A stretch of DNA of 64,000 nt, from NCBI GenBank assembly GCA_963971405.1, contig OZ020484.1:11966001-12030000 (forward strand), read 5' to 3'. Under the pieces are notes generated by a model. It made no database searches and had not been told where the DNA came from. It saw nothing but the letters and a program-made list of their open reading frames with translations. The translations under genes were made by a program, and so were the position numbers. Shown here piece by piece: positions 1-20,049 of this stretch. Each line of letters starts with the position of its first letter. Positions within the stretch are counted from its first letter, which is position 1. The stretch is from Psococerastis gibbosa (taxonomy: Eukaryota > Arthropoda > Insecta > Psocodea > Psocidae).

Positions 1-41
1 CTAGGCCAAACTACCTTAATGCGATAATTAATTGCACTTAC

Positions 42-225
42 GTGTCAATTTTTTCCTATGTTTTTTAGATGATTCTGTGGGGTGTTCCACAAAATTAGGT
101 TTCAGACAACAGTTGGATATAGATGAGAGACCAACAGGCGTAATTTCGAGATCTGGACGATTGGAGAACCAACTAATTCCTCGTAAAAAATCTTGAGAAG
201 AACCGGCAAACGATGCATTCAGCAT
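42..225 (-). CDS. First coding exon of an unidentified divergent gene (partial)
   Basis: An open frame on the minus strand starts with ATG at 225 and runs about 61 codons to a good donor (C|GTAAGT, GT at 41-40), leaving a phase-1 end. The rest of the gene lies outside the window. The peptide begins MLNASFAGSSQDF, is Ser/Asn rich and ends in a basic stretch (KKHRKKLT). I see no domain and do not recognise the family. The real ATG, the strong donor, and a position head-to-head with SURF4 523 bp away favour a genuine first exon. A chance ORF cannot be excluded. Confidence 0.4.
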
Positions 226-747
226 TGTGGATATATTGGTAATTTATTAATAGAACCTGCAAAAAGTCACATAGGTACTCAATTTTAGTCCAATCGACAT
301 TTTACAATGACAAAGAGACAAAAACCGTCCGATACTTACATAAGAAAACATCAATCAGTAATTAATTAAATAAATAAATCTACACATTCTACCGGCAAAA
401 CTATTAAAGAGCGCGAAGCCGCGAAATTTCAGCTGGTATGCGTTGCATAGCAATGCGTTTGTAAACAAAACAATCATTAGCACTTTCGCGGGATGATCTA
501 ATTTTGCTTAAATATGTGTCATGGGTTGCTTTAATTCATATTTCATATACGAAGTTTACGTAATATAACTTATATCATACGTCTTTACACACAAAATGGG
601 TTAAAAGCTAGTTAAAAAAAGAGACAGCAAAGATGTCGTGGCGGAAGAATGTCCTTCAGCTCCGCTTATTCCACTTCCTTTGTTGTCTTTTATAAACTTC
701 CACATCATAGACTGATTTTGAATGTTTTAAATTAGTTTCTAGACACA
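226..747. promoter_or_regulatory. Divergent intergenic region between the unknown gene and SURF4
   Basis: This is a 522-bp gap between two outward-facing start codons, so it must hold both promoters if the left exon is real. It is AT-rich, with a short GC-richer patch around 410-500. I see no convincing TATA box or repeat. The promoter assignment is inferred from position only. Confidence 0.35.
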
Positions 748-4097
<3,350 letters not shown>

Positions 4098-5760
4098 GGT
4101 GAATCAGAACCAACATTTCACACACACGACTCAATTTTCTTGGACACTGATGATGTTAGGTGCCATCACAGGTTGGGATTCTATTTTTGCATCGGTTGAA
4201 CTTCATTCATGTGTACATTGTGTAAAAAATATGAGGTACTTTAGGGTTCGCTGTGAGTTTGCAATTAATATAACCTTTGTGGCCGAAATGGCCATTATAC
4301 TACCTAGAAGTATGACAAAAACTCTATAGCCTCGGTATATATATATATTTTTTTTTTTTTTTGTAGGATGAACTAAAAAAATTTCGACATTTTTTGAGTG
4401 AACTAAAAGAAGGTGAAGACAAATAATACATAATATTTAGCAAAGACAATTAAAAGATATTTTTTTCATTTATTATCATTATTTATTATCTATCATTTAT
4501 CAATTCTATAGGAGGATCATGCTTTCTCTTTTTAAATTAATTCATCAAATGTTTAAGTTTGGGGGAACATGCTGTTGAATTGTATGGTAATAATGAAATC
4601 ACAGTTTTATGAGAAATTGAGACTGTTACTCTCAGTTGGCTTATTCTGCACAAAAAATCGGAAATAATTCTCGTATTTGGGAGGGCGTAAGCTCTTGACA
4701 TTGTCTGGAAGAGTTTCGGTACTAAGGCTTTCCGGCTAATCATCACCTGCTGGCTTTGAGTAGAAAATTATTCGAATCCTTTTCTTTTTGTGTTGTTTTC
4801 TACGACTAGATTACTCTGGTAAACCTCCAAAATAAATTACTAGTTAAACGTTTAGCTATAAGGTTTTGCGCATTTGACAAAAGTTTTTTAGCTGAGGTCA
4901 TATTGTTAGGGCGGATCGCTCGATTGTTTTTAAAGTATTGGTAAAAATTCTCGACGTTGCCGTGCCGTAGTCCTTACCGAAGCTTTACTAACGATTGTGA
5001 GACCCACGCAATAGTGTTGTCGCTGGAAGGTACAGTAAAAATAAAAATAAATGGTCTGTAAACCAAGCAATTTATAGAACTCGGTGCCTCGCACTTTCAC
5101 TCTGCTCGCAGCTTGCCTTATTAGGCTTTTCTTTATCAGCAAACAATAGCCTTTATTTTCTCCTGATATTATCACAACTTCACAAGAGATTTTATTATGA
5201 AATGAGCTTTTTATTTGACTGGGAATGTTTGAATGTAGTTTTGAACATGTCAATCTGAATATCAACCAGTGCAAATAAATCATTTCAATGTTTTTCCTTT
5301 TCCTGTGACTGTAAAATCATTAATACTTGTTATTCCCTCCTGAATATATTTTAATTTTCTATGACTGAATTAGTGAAATATTAAAATAAAGTTGTACAGT
5401 ACTTGAAGTAAAAATGTCACGTTTTATCACAAACCTTCAAAATATTAATAAATTGTAGACATTTTAATATGCATGTAGTTTGCAGTTTCTGTCGTATTCA
5501 TGAGATTTTTTTCCACATTGACGTAAAGCCTGGGGGCTCTTCTAGGTGCATTTGGCTCGACTAAGTGATGTTTTGAACAGTAAATACTTGTCACTAATAA
5601 AATGTAAGAAATGATGTGTTAATTTCCTTTATCGATATAATCCAGCGTATCCTGACGGGCTGGATGGGCATCCGGAGCACAGTCCCTATCCGACTCCGCT
5701 GTAGTTTCTTCGTGTAAGCGTGTGGTACTCGCTATTTGCAATGAATATATTTATTGTCAA

Positions 5761-5925
5761 GACATGTAGAGTAGTGGTACGGACTCTGACTTTCACCCGA
5801 AAGGTTGTTGGTTCGAGTCCTAAACTTCCTACATTTTCTGGCCATGCTTCGGAGGGCATGTAATGCCCTAGTTGAGTGTAAGAAAGGGCTAGGTTGGTTT
5901 AGTAATAGAACAAAAAGTCCTTATT
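5761..5925 (+). mobile_element. tRNA-derived SINE, family 1, full-length copy with 13-bp TSD
   Basis: The head resembles a tRNA: GTAGTGGTACGGACTCTGAC, then a B-box-like GGTTGTTGGTTCGAGTCC near 5804-5821. The body has TCCTACATTTTCTGGCCATG and TTGAGTGTAAGAAAGGGCTA, and the tail AGTAATAGAACAAAAAGTCC. The 13-bp direct repeat TATTTATTGTCAA flanks it exactly (5748-5760 and 5926-5938), the signature of retroposition. Related copies are at 9812-9915, 18886-19080 (-), 19741-19873 (-) and 63216-63275. Confidence 0.85.
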
Positions 5926-6461
5926 TATTTATTGTCAAACAATAATAATATGTTCATGTAAAAAAAAATCCAGCTCGTAAGGGACTTGTCTTGCTGAATG
6001 AAAATATTTCGAAGATTTTAATTGCTTTCCTACCTAAATGTTAGTATAAGGAAAGCTTTGTGATGGCAGAAATTATCGATTTACGAGTTTTGAGGTCCCA
6101 GGAAACCAAAAAAGTTATTTTCTCTGTAACTCGATTTGGAGCCTAACTATTCTATTGAATTTGACGAAATTCGACATGTAGAGTGGACCTAGGTTGAAAA
6201 AAATATTGTCCCTGGTTTATTTTATGTATTTTTTCATTTATCACTTGGGGCGGGGGGGGGGGGGGGGGGTGATTATAAAAAAAAACTTCTCAAAAAAGGC
6301 TCTGGCGATTTATTTTATATTCACATATATATTTCAGTATTTATTAATATAAAATAAACCCACTAGTTCACATCCCCCTCGGAAGTATGGTTCAGGACGT
6401 AAAAAAAATTAAGAGGCTCAATTTTCATTAAAAATAACAACAACAAATGTTTCTATTCTAT

Positions 6462-6467
6462 TTTATT
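6462..6467 (-). promoter_or_regulatory. Probable SMYD4 polyadenylation signal
   Basis: AATAAA on the minus strand lies 30 bp past the SMYD4 stop codon. It is the first such signal downstream, so it is the natural candidate. Confidence 0.5.
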
Positions 6468-6496
6468 ATCGTTGGTGTAATCAGAGAATGTGTGTG

Positions 6497-9400
6497 CTAA
6501 ACATCTTTTATGTACTTGTTGCCCAAACTCAGCATACACTTTCTTGCAGCCTCCTGGCATACGTGATAGTCGTAAAATGGTGGTGCAAGGTGGCGGTAGA
6601 GGATGTGCAGTATTTCCAGATAAATATCCAATGCAGCCTCAAAGTTACCTTTGTCTGTGTCTAGTGTTGCTTGCCGAAACATGGCGTCGGTTTCCTAAAG
6701 TAAAACAAGCATCGTGTTACAGAACCTTAATTTTATTGAGCGTGGCCAACCTCCAATATTTTAAATGGAATAAAATAATTTTCAAGTAACCTTATCTTCA
6801 TTAGCGATTAGATCGATTAGCCTCGGCCCCGTACTGCCTAACTGTAACTACGAGTCTGAAGATCAAATCGGATTGATACTCTATTGTTCTTTATATTCAA
6901 AGTGTACGTCGCCAAACCAACACCCGCCGTATAGGAATCGATAATGCCCAATGCATTTCTGACTGGTTGATTTTTCAAATAATGGATGAAAATATTCTTT
7001 CCTCTAATTTGGAAGTTACAATATAAATACAGTATGGAGGCTTAAAGTCTCTTTCTCCTTCATATCTTCATATTTCAAATCCATATGATCAATTAAAAAA
7101 TAACTACATCAAATTTATCTACTAGAGGCTGAATTTCAATGTTAATAATTATAAGTTAATACTTGCAAACGTTTCATCGATAGCTTTAGCTGGTACTATG
7201 GCTTCGATTATTTTATCTCGGAGACTCAGTTGCAAGTCTATTATAACAACTATTCGCCGTTAATGACGCAGAAGCGATAAACGCCAAATAATATAAAAAT
7301 AACTTAAAGCTATGCTGAGTGATGACTTACTGTACGTGTGACAATGGCTCACTGTAATTCTTATAATAGTGGGCTACTTGCCTGTAAAATTTTCAATCCT
7401 TTGAGGAGGTTGGTGTGCCCGTTACAAAGTTTGCATTTGGGCATGAAATCAGAGGTGTCATGTGGAACCTCAATGATTGCTCGGCATCCTTGTTCTTCAT
7501 TGGCGTTGCAACGAAATCTGATTAGGTTTCTGTTCATTTGGGAGAGTAGAGGCCAGTCCTCGAGACAGGGTGTGCACATGCAGTCAAACCAGTATTTGCT
7601 CTTTAACTCATCACGACGTTTCTGTCGTTCAGCAATTGTAAAAATTGGGCCGTAGTTTTCTGCAACACAATTGCCTTCATCGACAGCGCGAACAGTTCGT
7701 ACTACGACAGTGGTCCCCACGAAATATCTGAAATAAATTTGTTAATTTCTCTGTTTCGTAATTCTATCCGAAATAGATAGTATCAAAAAACTGAATTTGG
7801 TGAGGCTCGAACCCTCGATCTCTTCCTTGTCGGGGCATCGTGTTAACCACTAAACTACGAATTCTACCGTATTCAGCTTAGGCTAGATACCTGTACCCTA
7901 TATACTTGATGCTCCACGACAGCAAGATTATTCATTACCTACCTCAATTTAGCCAGATGTATTTGCATACAATTTGCAACGCACTATCTAAAGTTAGCTT
8001 GTTGTCTTGGGAGTATGCTTAACAGACCAAAGCGGCTAATAATATACATTAATGCTTAATGGTGTAATTTGTAATAAAGAGCGTATGGCAAAATTGTTAT
8101 ACAAAAATCCAAATTTAGAACAATCACCTTGTTATATACTGTATGTAGGCCTATGGCACAGTCCAGTTTCGTTCAGAGGGCCACCTCGTGAATAATTTCC
8201 TTTTCAGTAAACCTAATATAACTTACGAGTAGATGTAGCGAAAGTTTAAACCCTTCCAAATCTTAAACATATTAGTAGGATATTACCGTCCTACTAGGCG
8301 CCGAGAAATGCCCTGTATAAATGCTTACATTTTAAATAACCAACCTTGTTATGATGTTAACAAACATATTAGGCTTCATAGCCTTTGTATCATTTTCATC
8401 TGAGACAGTAAGAAGTCACTAATGTACAATACAATACCTAACAACAGCTGGATCGCATGAGTGATTAAATAATGCCAAACTCGGGAAAAGTCCTCCTGCT
8501 ATAAAAATGGACTTTGCCTTGTCCATGGACTCGGTACTGTCCAGTTCCAGCTCGGCAATTTCATGAGCGTTGAACTGAAGTAGTTGCAGATGACGAAGAA
8601 GCAGACCCCCTATGAATTTCTCGTCATCGGTCAGTGGTCGCCCTGCAATAATATGTACCTGAATTCCTTGTAATGCTACCTGCTGCATGGAATTGAGTCC
8701 TGGGAATACTAAAAGCTGTTACTGTTAGATTCTGTACTTCAATTTATCAAAAGGTTAGTTGGACTTACATTGCCTGCTGTGGTTATAGTCATTGGAGACA
8801 TGGGTCTCATAGTCATCGAACAATTAGGGTGGAGCCTATTGACAGGGGAAGGGGGCTCAGCCCTAACTGTTCGATGAATATGGGGCCCATGCCTCTAATG
8901 ACTATTAACCCAACAGACAATGTAAGTCCAACTAACCCTTTGTTAAATAGTATTTCACCATTGCCATTAACCTTTAAAAATAGCCTAGATTCTGCACTTC
9001 ACTTCTGTCAGCTGCTTATCTCTCACTAGGCCTACTAATATACATAATTGGGAATCATCTGCCCGGAACCACTGAGACTGTTCATTGCTTCAAGTTATGA
9101 GATGGATAATAAAACTTAAATAATTGCCTTTCAGTATATACTTACAAAAACCTGTCTTCGCCCATGGTTTGAAATGGCTACGTTAGACTTTTTATCAGTC
9201 AAATTTAAAACTTACCCTCTTGGACTTCCACAGTTTCTCCAAAATATCCGACTTTTTGCAGAAAACGGAGTAAAAATACTGCCATCGCTGTTCTTTCAAG
9301 GAAGTCCTCTTCGTGTCGATGAGTTTCATGGCAAACTAGGTTGTACACTGACAAGTAATCATCACTTTTGTATATTTTCTGTGCTTTCTTAGGGTCCTGA

Positions 9401-12400
9401 AAGTTTTCGATTAGGTATATTGAAGAATTGAAGTTTAACCGATTCATGTATGTTAGTAGTAGTAGTAGTGTTCGTCGGGTTAATAACGACTTAGGCCTCA
9501 AATTTGGGCCCATAGAGCGACCCCGACTTGACTGTCCTATGCCAGCCCATAGGACAGTGGACCTCCTGATTATAGTGGATTCCGAACCCCTTGGGAAACA
9601 CGATTAGTTCGGAGGTGACCAGGACAAGTCCTACCATGTTTCCCTACCGGCACTGTGCACACAACCAAGTCATCTGCAGCTTTGAACCTGCTCTGGTCCG
9701 CTGGATTCAACATGGTTTGGCGGCCGGCACCGATTCATGTTGCTTCAATCTCAACCCCCCCTCCCCCCCCGTCGAAGATGCTAAAACTTCAACCGCCTAA
9801 TTTGTTAACTTGCTACATGTAAAGCAGGCGGTCCCGCGCATTCGTAGATGAGTGTAAGAGAGGGCTTATATCCCTAACTCCGCTAGGTTGCTTAGTAATA
9901 GAACAAAAAAGTCAATATTTTAATTGTCACTTGCCAAACTTAATGTAGACATATCTCTTTTTTGATAAAAGCATAAATTATCGACTTCGATGGCCAGGTG
10001 GTAACGTGCTTGCACTTCTGCGAGTCTTTACACGCCATGCGATCGGAGACGTGTCGTTACTCAACACGGGTACTAACCTACAGAGGCGACTGAAGAGGTC
10101 AATCGGATACATTCATTAAATTGTTTGTATGCGATTAATCTTTTAAAAAAAAAAGTAGACCTACATTTATTATTATTACATACGGTAGGCTACTTAGCCT
10201 ACAGTGTGTAAGTCAATTTATAGAATATGCTCAGGGAGGTCTTCTGGTTTATAGGCTTTCGAATAGGAAATCAACCTTGCACCCAACCGATCATATCAGA
10301 TCATTCAAATCATGGGCTCAACCAATCAAAACGTTATGGATTTCAACACGAAAGTCGTCCAGTGATAAAATGTAACCCGGGGTAGGTACACAAAACCTGC
10401 AAAATAGGGGGGGGGGGAAGCAAATTATCAAAGGTGGGCAGTAGCTATAAAGAATAATTAATTATAACTCTTATACTGTATATGGGCTACAAAGTGAACA
10501 GTATAATACCCCAAAGCCACATACCTTCAAAGCTGGTTTCAAGCCTAAAAAGAAGTGCATATTTTTCTGAGTGATGATCCGTAGTGCCATCAGAACAGTA
10601 ACTGATGCTCCAGAACAGTACAAGGCACTGGCGATGCTGCACTCAAAGCCATGATATGTTGCTCGAGCTGCTTCCTTGCAAGACTGGCTGCAGAACACCG
10701 CCACAGAGCAACCTTTGCAGGGGTATGGCGCTGTCGTCCTTGCAAAAGCGAAATTTGATTGAAATTTATATACTACTACTACTACTAATAATATAAACTA
10801 ACTATATACTTGCTCTTTTGCACACAAAAAGAAATACCTGAACTGAGATAAAGTCTTCAGTTCAGTTAGAAGTGAAATTTCTTATGATGGGAGGATTTGA
10901 AATTCCGATCCGCAATCTGAGGAAACTACCTATTTATGTACGGTAATACATAAGGTATTTGATTTGCAATTATAAAGTCTAAATTTTGAATAAATAAAGA
11001 GTATGGTTAACTATAATAATATCTGACCTGCAATCAAAAAGTACACAACCTTTTTAACTGGTGGGGATAGCTTGAGAGTCCTGGATGGGCCATTTATTTG
11101 GTCATTAGGCCTATCTAGTGATGACATTATGTGAATCTATATTTTATGATATAACTTCATAACATCTTGCTGAGGTTCCTCTTAGTGTATGAGCCCCAAG
11201 AATAGCGTTTAATAGACCTTTTGGTAGATTTATGCAGAACCTATGAAGTTTTTGCACCGAATCTACTTTGTTAATTAAGGTATCCAGGTTTTCGGGGATA
11301 TTTATCAATCTGCTAGCCTATACTGTACAGGGCTAAAAAAAATATTTTCAAATACTTTTGAGCTAAAAACTATGGCGAAAATTTCGCGAAAGTGTTTCGG
11401 AAGGAAAGAATACTGGATTTCTTTAGGCACTGAAACTACAAACTATTTTGAACCCTTATTAACTCATGCTTTATAGTGTTGTCGCTGCTGGAACAAAAGA
11501 CTTATAAAATAAAAAAATGGGATATTTCTACTGTTAAAGGGCCAGCCGGAGTCGCCCATATTCCATTTTCTGTTCAAACTTCAATTTCTCATGAAATATG
11601 GAACGCAGAACAATGAAAAAATGCTGAGTCGCAAGAAGAATTTTTTCTCCTATAATTAATAATTAATAATTAAGTATGTGGCCTTAACTAACCCCAATTC
11701 GCCACAGTTGATGAACTCCATCAACTTGAACTCCTGAGTGACCATTATTTTTTGCGTATCAAGTTCACTAACTATAGCCGATCGCGATTGATGATTGCAA
11801 CATACTATGCATCAAAATCAGGGGAAAGAATTCTTCTTGCGACTCAGCATTTTTTCATTGTTCTACGCTCGATATTTCAGGAGAAATTGAAGTTTGCACA
11901 GAAATGGAATATCGGCGACTCCGGTTTGCCCTTAAGAAAGTTTGTTAGATGGTACGCAGTTTGTGGGCCTATGAATTATGAATTTGTTATTACCGGTAAG
12001 GTTTTCCCCGAGTGACTTTCTTAATTTCTTATCGTTTGGCTGAGAATTTTGTGTTTAGTCGTAGCGGCTATGGGTATGGTAATCGTACCTTTTGAAGCAG
12101 TGAATGCAGTGGTTTAGTGCTTTCTCAGCAAGGAGTACGGAGACATATGACTTCTCAACTGCAACGGTTTCTCCGGCTTGAATATTGGCTTTTGCAGCTG
12201 CGTAACGCCCGACATCTTCACCCTCCAGGATTGTAACTTTCTCACTCAATGCCGGGTACATTGAGTTCTTTTTTCCTGTCACTGACTGCCAAGCGGCCCC
12301 TAACACAGTAATAGTTACACAATTTTTGTCACTGTCCCTGACACAACAATAATTAATAGGTTAATTTCTATCAAAACTGTACTTCTATATGGCTCCGAAT

Positions 12401-14074
12401 CATGGACATTGACTGATCGGGACCGGAGAAGTTAAAAAGTGTTTAAACACTATACGCTTACCCTTCTTAGATGACTTAGGCCCCTCTACGAGTGCATTTA
12501 CCCTCCCTTGCTTGTTGGTTGGCTTTGTTAAGACATTCAACATAATTTGAATGTTGTTTTGCATTTTCAATTTCTTTTCCGTAGACAATTTGCAATCGTC
12601 CATGGCTTGGAGAGTCTTCTTGAAAGCCGCAACAGCTTCCTCGTGGCTCTTTAATCCCAGAAAACATTTTGCTTTTCGCTCAAGTGCTTTGTATCGCAGT
12701 TCTCTGGGGTATCCAAGTGATAAAGCAATATCTATATCTTCAATCGCATCGTTAAATTTTTCCAAGTGATATAAAGCTGCGGATCTGTTTGCAAGGGACA
12801 CTGCTATCTCTGCCGAAACTTCTGAAAGGCAATCAAAACCAAAAGTGTTAGAGGTGCCAAATAGAGGGTGTGGGTGGCGCGGGAGGACCTTTTTATGTTG
12901 CGTCAAGAAATCCACTGTTTCGCGCAGACCCCATAATTGCTAGCAGTAATATCAGAACCAAGTCTCCGGTGTGTAAAATCGAAACTTTACTGCTGTTAAA
13001 ATGCCCCACATATGTTTTACGTAGGTATGTACATGTAGTCTACATGTATTTACGTAATTTGGATTTTTTAAATACCCCCCCCCCCCCAACAGAAACCTGA
13101 ATTGGCCATGATGTGTAATAGGCTAGACAAGGTTAAATGGTGTTCTATAGGCTAGGCCACGAGTATCTACGAATTCGTTTTGTGTTATGTATAGGATAAT
13201 AGGCCTAGGTGCCGTACCTACCTTATAACAATAATTCATATATAAGTAGATATCCAGTAGGCTACTGTAGGTCTACATATCATACCTGTGAGAAGTATGC
13301 TATTATAGGCTTTTATCATCAGCATTTCGTCTGACACTGAACTGATGTTTAAAGAGACTTGCTTGCTGTCTCAGTAGTGTGTATACGAGTATGTAGGCTA
13401 TGATCGTCGATTTTTAGATGGGTCAGTAGCCTATAATAGACTAATCAATCCCATCCCAAAGAAAATAAGCTCCGGATTAAACAACACGGCAATTTATTCA
13501 GCAAATGTATAGGCTGCTCGTATGCACTAGTCCACCACAATAGGCCTACTGATACGTAGGTAGGTACGGTAGCTTCCATTGTGCAATATATTGGTACCGG
13601 CAGGAATGTTCGCTGGGGGGTTAACGTTAACCTATACCGTTAGGTCATAGATATGCTCCAGTCCTGGCTATTACTGTTAAGCATATACAATATATATATT
13701 ATTCGTTTTACACTATTATTTTGTATAGCATTATAGTTCATACCTTCGTTAAATGGAGTTTTAAGAATAGCTTCATTGTACAGTTTTAGAGCCTTGTTTG
13801 TGTCTCCTCTTACGAATTCAGCATTGCCATCTTCCTTCAATTTTAGAGCTAGTGAGCCATCTTTTCCGCCGTTTAATTCCAGTCCAGCCTCTCTACATTC
13901 CAGTAGGTGTAATGCTACAAACGCAATTCTGTCCTCATCGCAAATGAGTTTAGAAAATTTGAGAAGGTTTTCATCAGAAAAATTATCCCTAAACTGCTTA
14001 TAATAACCTTTGAAGTATCCACCTTTACTAATTGATCCTTGTAATTTCACTGAATTATTATTGTCTGTATTCAT
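6497..14074 (-). CDS. SMYD4: SET and MYND domain protein, SMYD4 type (8 exons)
   Basis: Exons in order are 14074-13744, 12821-12462, 12299-12089, 10738-10525, 9396-9216, 8699-8438, 7727-7382 and 6694-6497. They join in phase to 700 aa (human SMYD4 is about 800). TPR-like helices lie near residues 78-145 (KEDGNAEF, ALKLYNEAI, LANRSAALYHLEKFNDAI). A split SET domain begins near GRYAAAKANIQAGE and is interrupted by a MYND zinc finger at 295-334 with all eight ligands (CxxC, CxxC, CxxxC, HxxxC). NHSCDP is at 511-516, ENYGP at 543-547 and the post-SET CxCxxC at 569-574. The C terminus is again TPR-like (FEAALDIYLEIL). SMYD4 proteins are putative protein lysine methyltransferases; the substrate is unknown. 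ATG 14074 is the first in frame. The exon 3 acceptor has alternatives a few codons downstream. Intron 7 has a GC donor. Confidence 0.93.
7797..7868 (-). repeat. tRNA-like sequence, probably SINE-derived (SMYD4 intron 6)
   Basis: Read on the minus strand it has an A-box-like TAGTTTAGTGGTTAACACG and a B-box-like GAGGGTTCGAGCC. GAATTCG and CAAATTC at the two ends could form six of seven acceptor-stem pairs. The T stem is imperfect and no good anticodon stem forms, so I treat it as a tRNA-derived relic rather than a working tRNA. A similar head occurs at 19597-19675. Confidence 0.45.
8753..8937. repeat. Large imperfect inverted repeat (SMYD4 intron 5)
   Basis: GGTTAGTTGGACTTACATTG at 8753 is the reverse complement of CAATGTAAGTCCAACTAACC ending at 8937. 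The two arms (about 85 bp each) pair along almost their full length with scattered mismatches, around a short loop near 8839-8850. The transcript could form a long hairpin. No coding potential is seen, and it may be a foldback element or a local inverted duplication. Confidence 0.7.
9812..9915 (+). mobile_element. SINE family 1, 3' fragment (SMYD4 intron 4)
   Basis: It lacks the tRNA-like head but keeps GTAAAGCAGGCGGTCCCG, GAGTGTAAGAGAGGGCT, CTAACTCCGCTAGGTT and AGTAATAGAACAAAAAAGTC, matching the body and tail of the copies at 5761-5925 and (reversed) 18886-19080. Confidence 0.7.
9984..10155 (+). mobile_element. SINE-like repeat, family 2, copy 1 (SMYD4 intron 4)
   Basis: It begins GATGGCCAGGTGGTAACGTG, which resembles a tRNA A-box region. 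It carries CATGCGATCGGAGACGTG and CTCAACACGGGTACTAACC, then ATTAAATTGTTTGTATGCGA and ends in an A-run. The same sequence occurs reversed at 58497-58660, and a decayed piece at 59216-59310. The A-tail and dispersed placement suggest retroposition. Confidence 0.65.
11538..11931. mobile_element. MITE with about 100-bp TIRs flanked by TTAA (SMYD4 intron 3)
   Basis: The left end AGGGCCAGCCGGAGTCGCCC and the reversed right end GGGCAAACCGGAGTCGCC match. The arms stay complementary through TTCAATTTCTC and GCTGAGTCGCAAGAAGAATT. TTAA abuts both ends (11534-11537 and 11932-11935), the target preferred by piggyBac-type transposases. The element has no transposase, and the superfamily assignment rests only on the TTAA flanks. 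Confidence 0.65.
12371..12436 (+). mobile_element. LINE reverse transcriptase fragment (SMYD4 intron 2)
   Basis: The plus frame reads KTVLLYGSESWTLTDRDRRS then stop. VLLYGSE-WTLT is a conserved segment near the end of many non-LTR retrotransposon polyproteins. Only about 20 codons survive, antisense to SMYD4 within a 162-bp intron. Confidence 0.7.
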
Positions 14075-14515
14075 TTTAGAACCAAATGATTTTCTCGGAC
14101 GGATGCGACACAGCAGCAAGGGGCGATCGCGATCTATTAATAAATCAGCAGTTTCTAAGATCTAATTTTGTCTGTTAAGTACCTATCGTATTATAAATTA
14201 ATTTTCTTAATACTCTAATTAATTTAAAAGTTTTCCAAATTTAAATATAATAATATTTTATTTATTTAGGCAATATTAACCTATAAAATAAATTAACTTC
14301 AAGAAACTTCCAAACTTTTTGTTTTTTAAAAAAGCGGGCCTTCACATTTGCGACAATGGGGAAAAATGTCGCACATTCGCATGCTAACTTGTTTATTTAT
14401 TTGTAGTTTACATAGTTTTTTCGGTTTTAGTTTTACAAGTTTTCTCAGTTCTCAGTCTCAGTCAGTCTCACTGCTTTAAAATTATTAATTATTTTATTAA
14501 ATACTGCAAATCAGT
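14075..14515. promoter_or_regulatory. Head-to-head promoter region of SMYD4 and ALAD
   Basis: The start codons of two divergent, confidently identified genes are 441 bp apart, so both core promoters and 5' UTRs must lie here. It is AT-rich, with a short direct/inverted motif near 14345-14390 (TTTGCGACA, TGTCGCACA). No repeat element is seen inside. Shared regulation is inferred from spacing only. Confidence 0.55.

Positions 14516-20049
<5,534 letters not shown>

Larger units (their letters stand above)
4098..6496. other. Tail-to-tail intergenic region between SURF4 and SMYD4
   Basis: No supported gene lies here. It contains the probable SURF4 3' UTR, an (AT)n/T-rich stretch near 4336-4365, a SINE with target-site duplication at 5761-5925, and a run of 18 G at 6252-6269. 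Short ORFs in this stretch, including a 117-codon minus-strand one at 4930-5283, show no protein-family resemblance and no splice context. Confidence 0.6.

Noticed and set aside
4930..5283. 117-codon minus-strand ORF between SURF4 and SMYD4
   Set aside because: No family resemblance, splice context or compositional sign of coding; consistent with chance in intergenic DNA.
7797..7868. Functional tRNA gene
   Set aside because: A and B boxes are visible, but no proper anticodon stem-loop can be drawn and the T stem has mismatches. A similar relic elsewhere suggests a SINE head.
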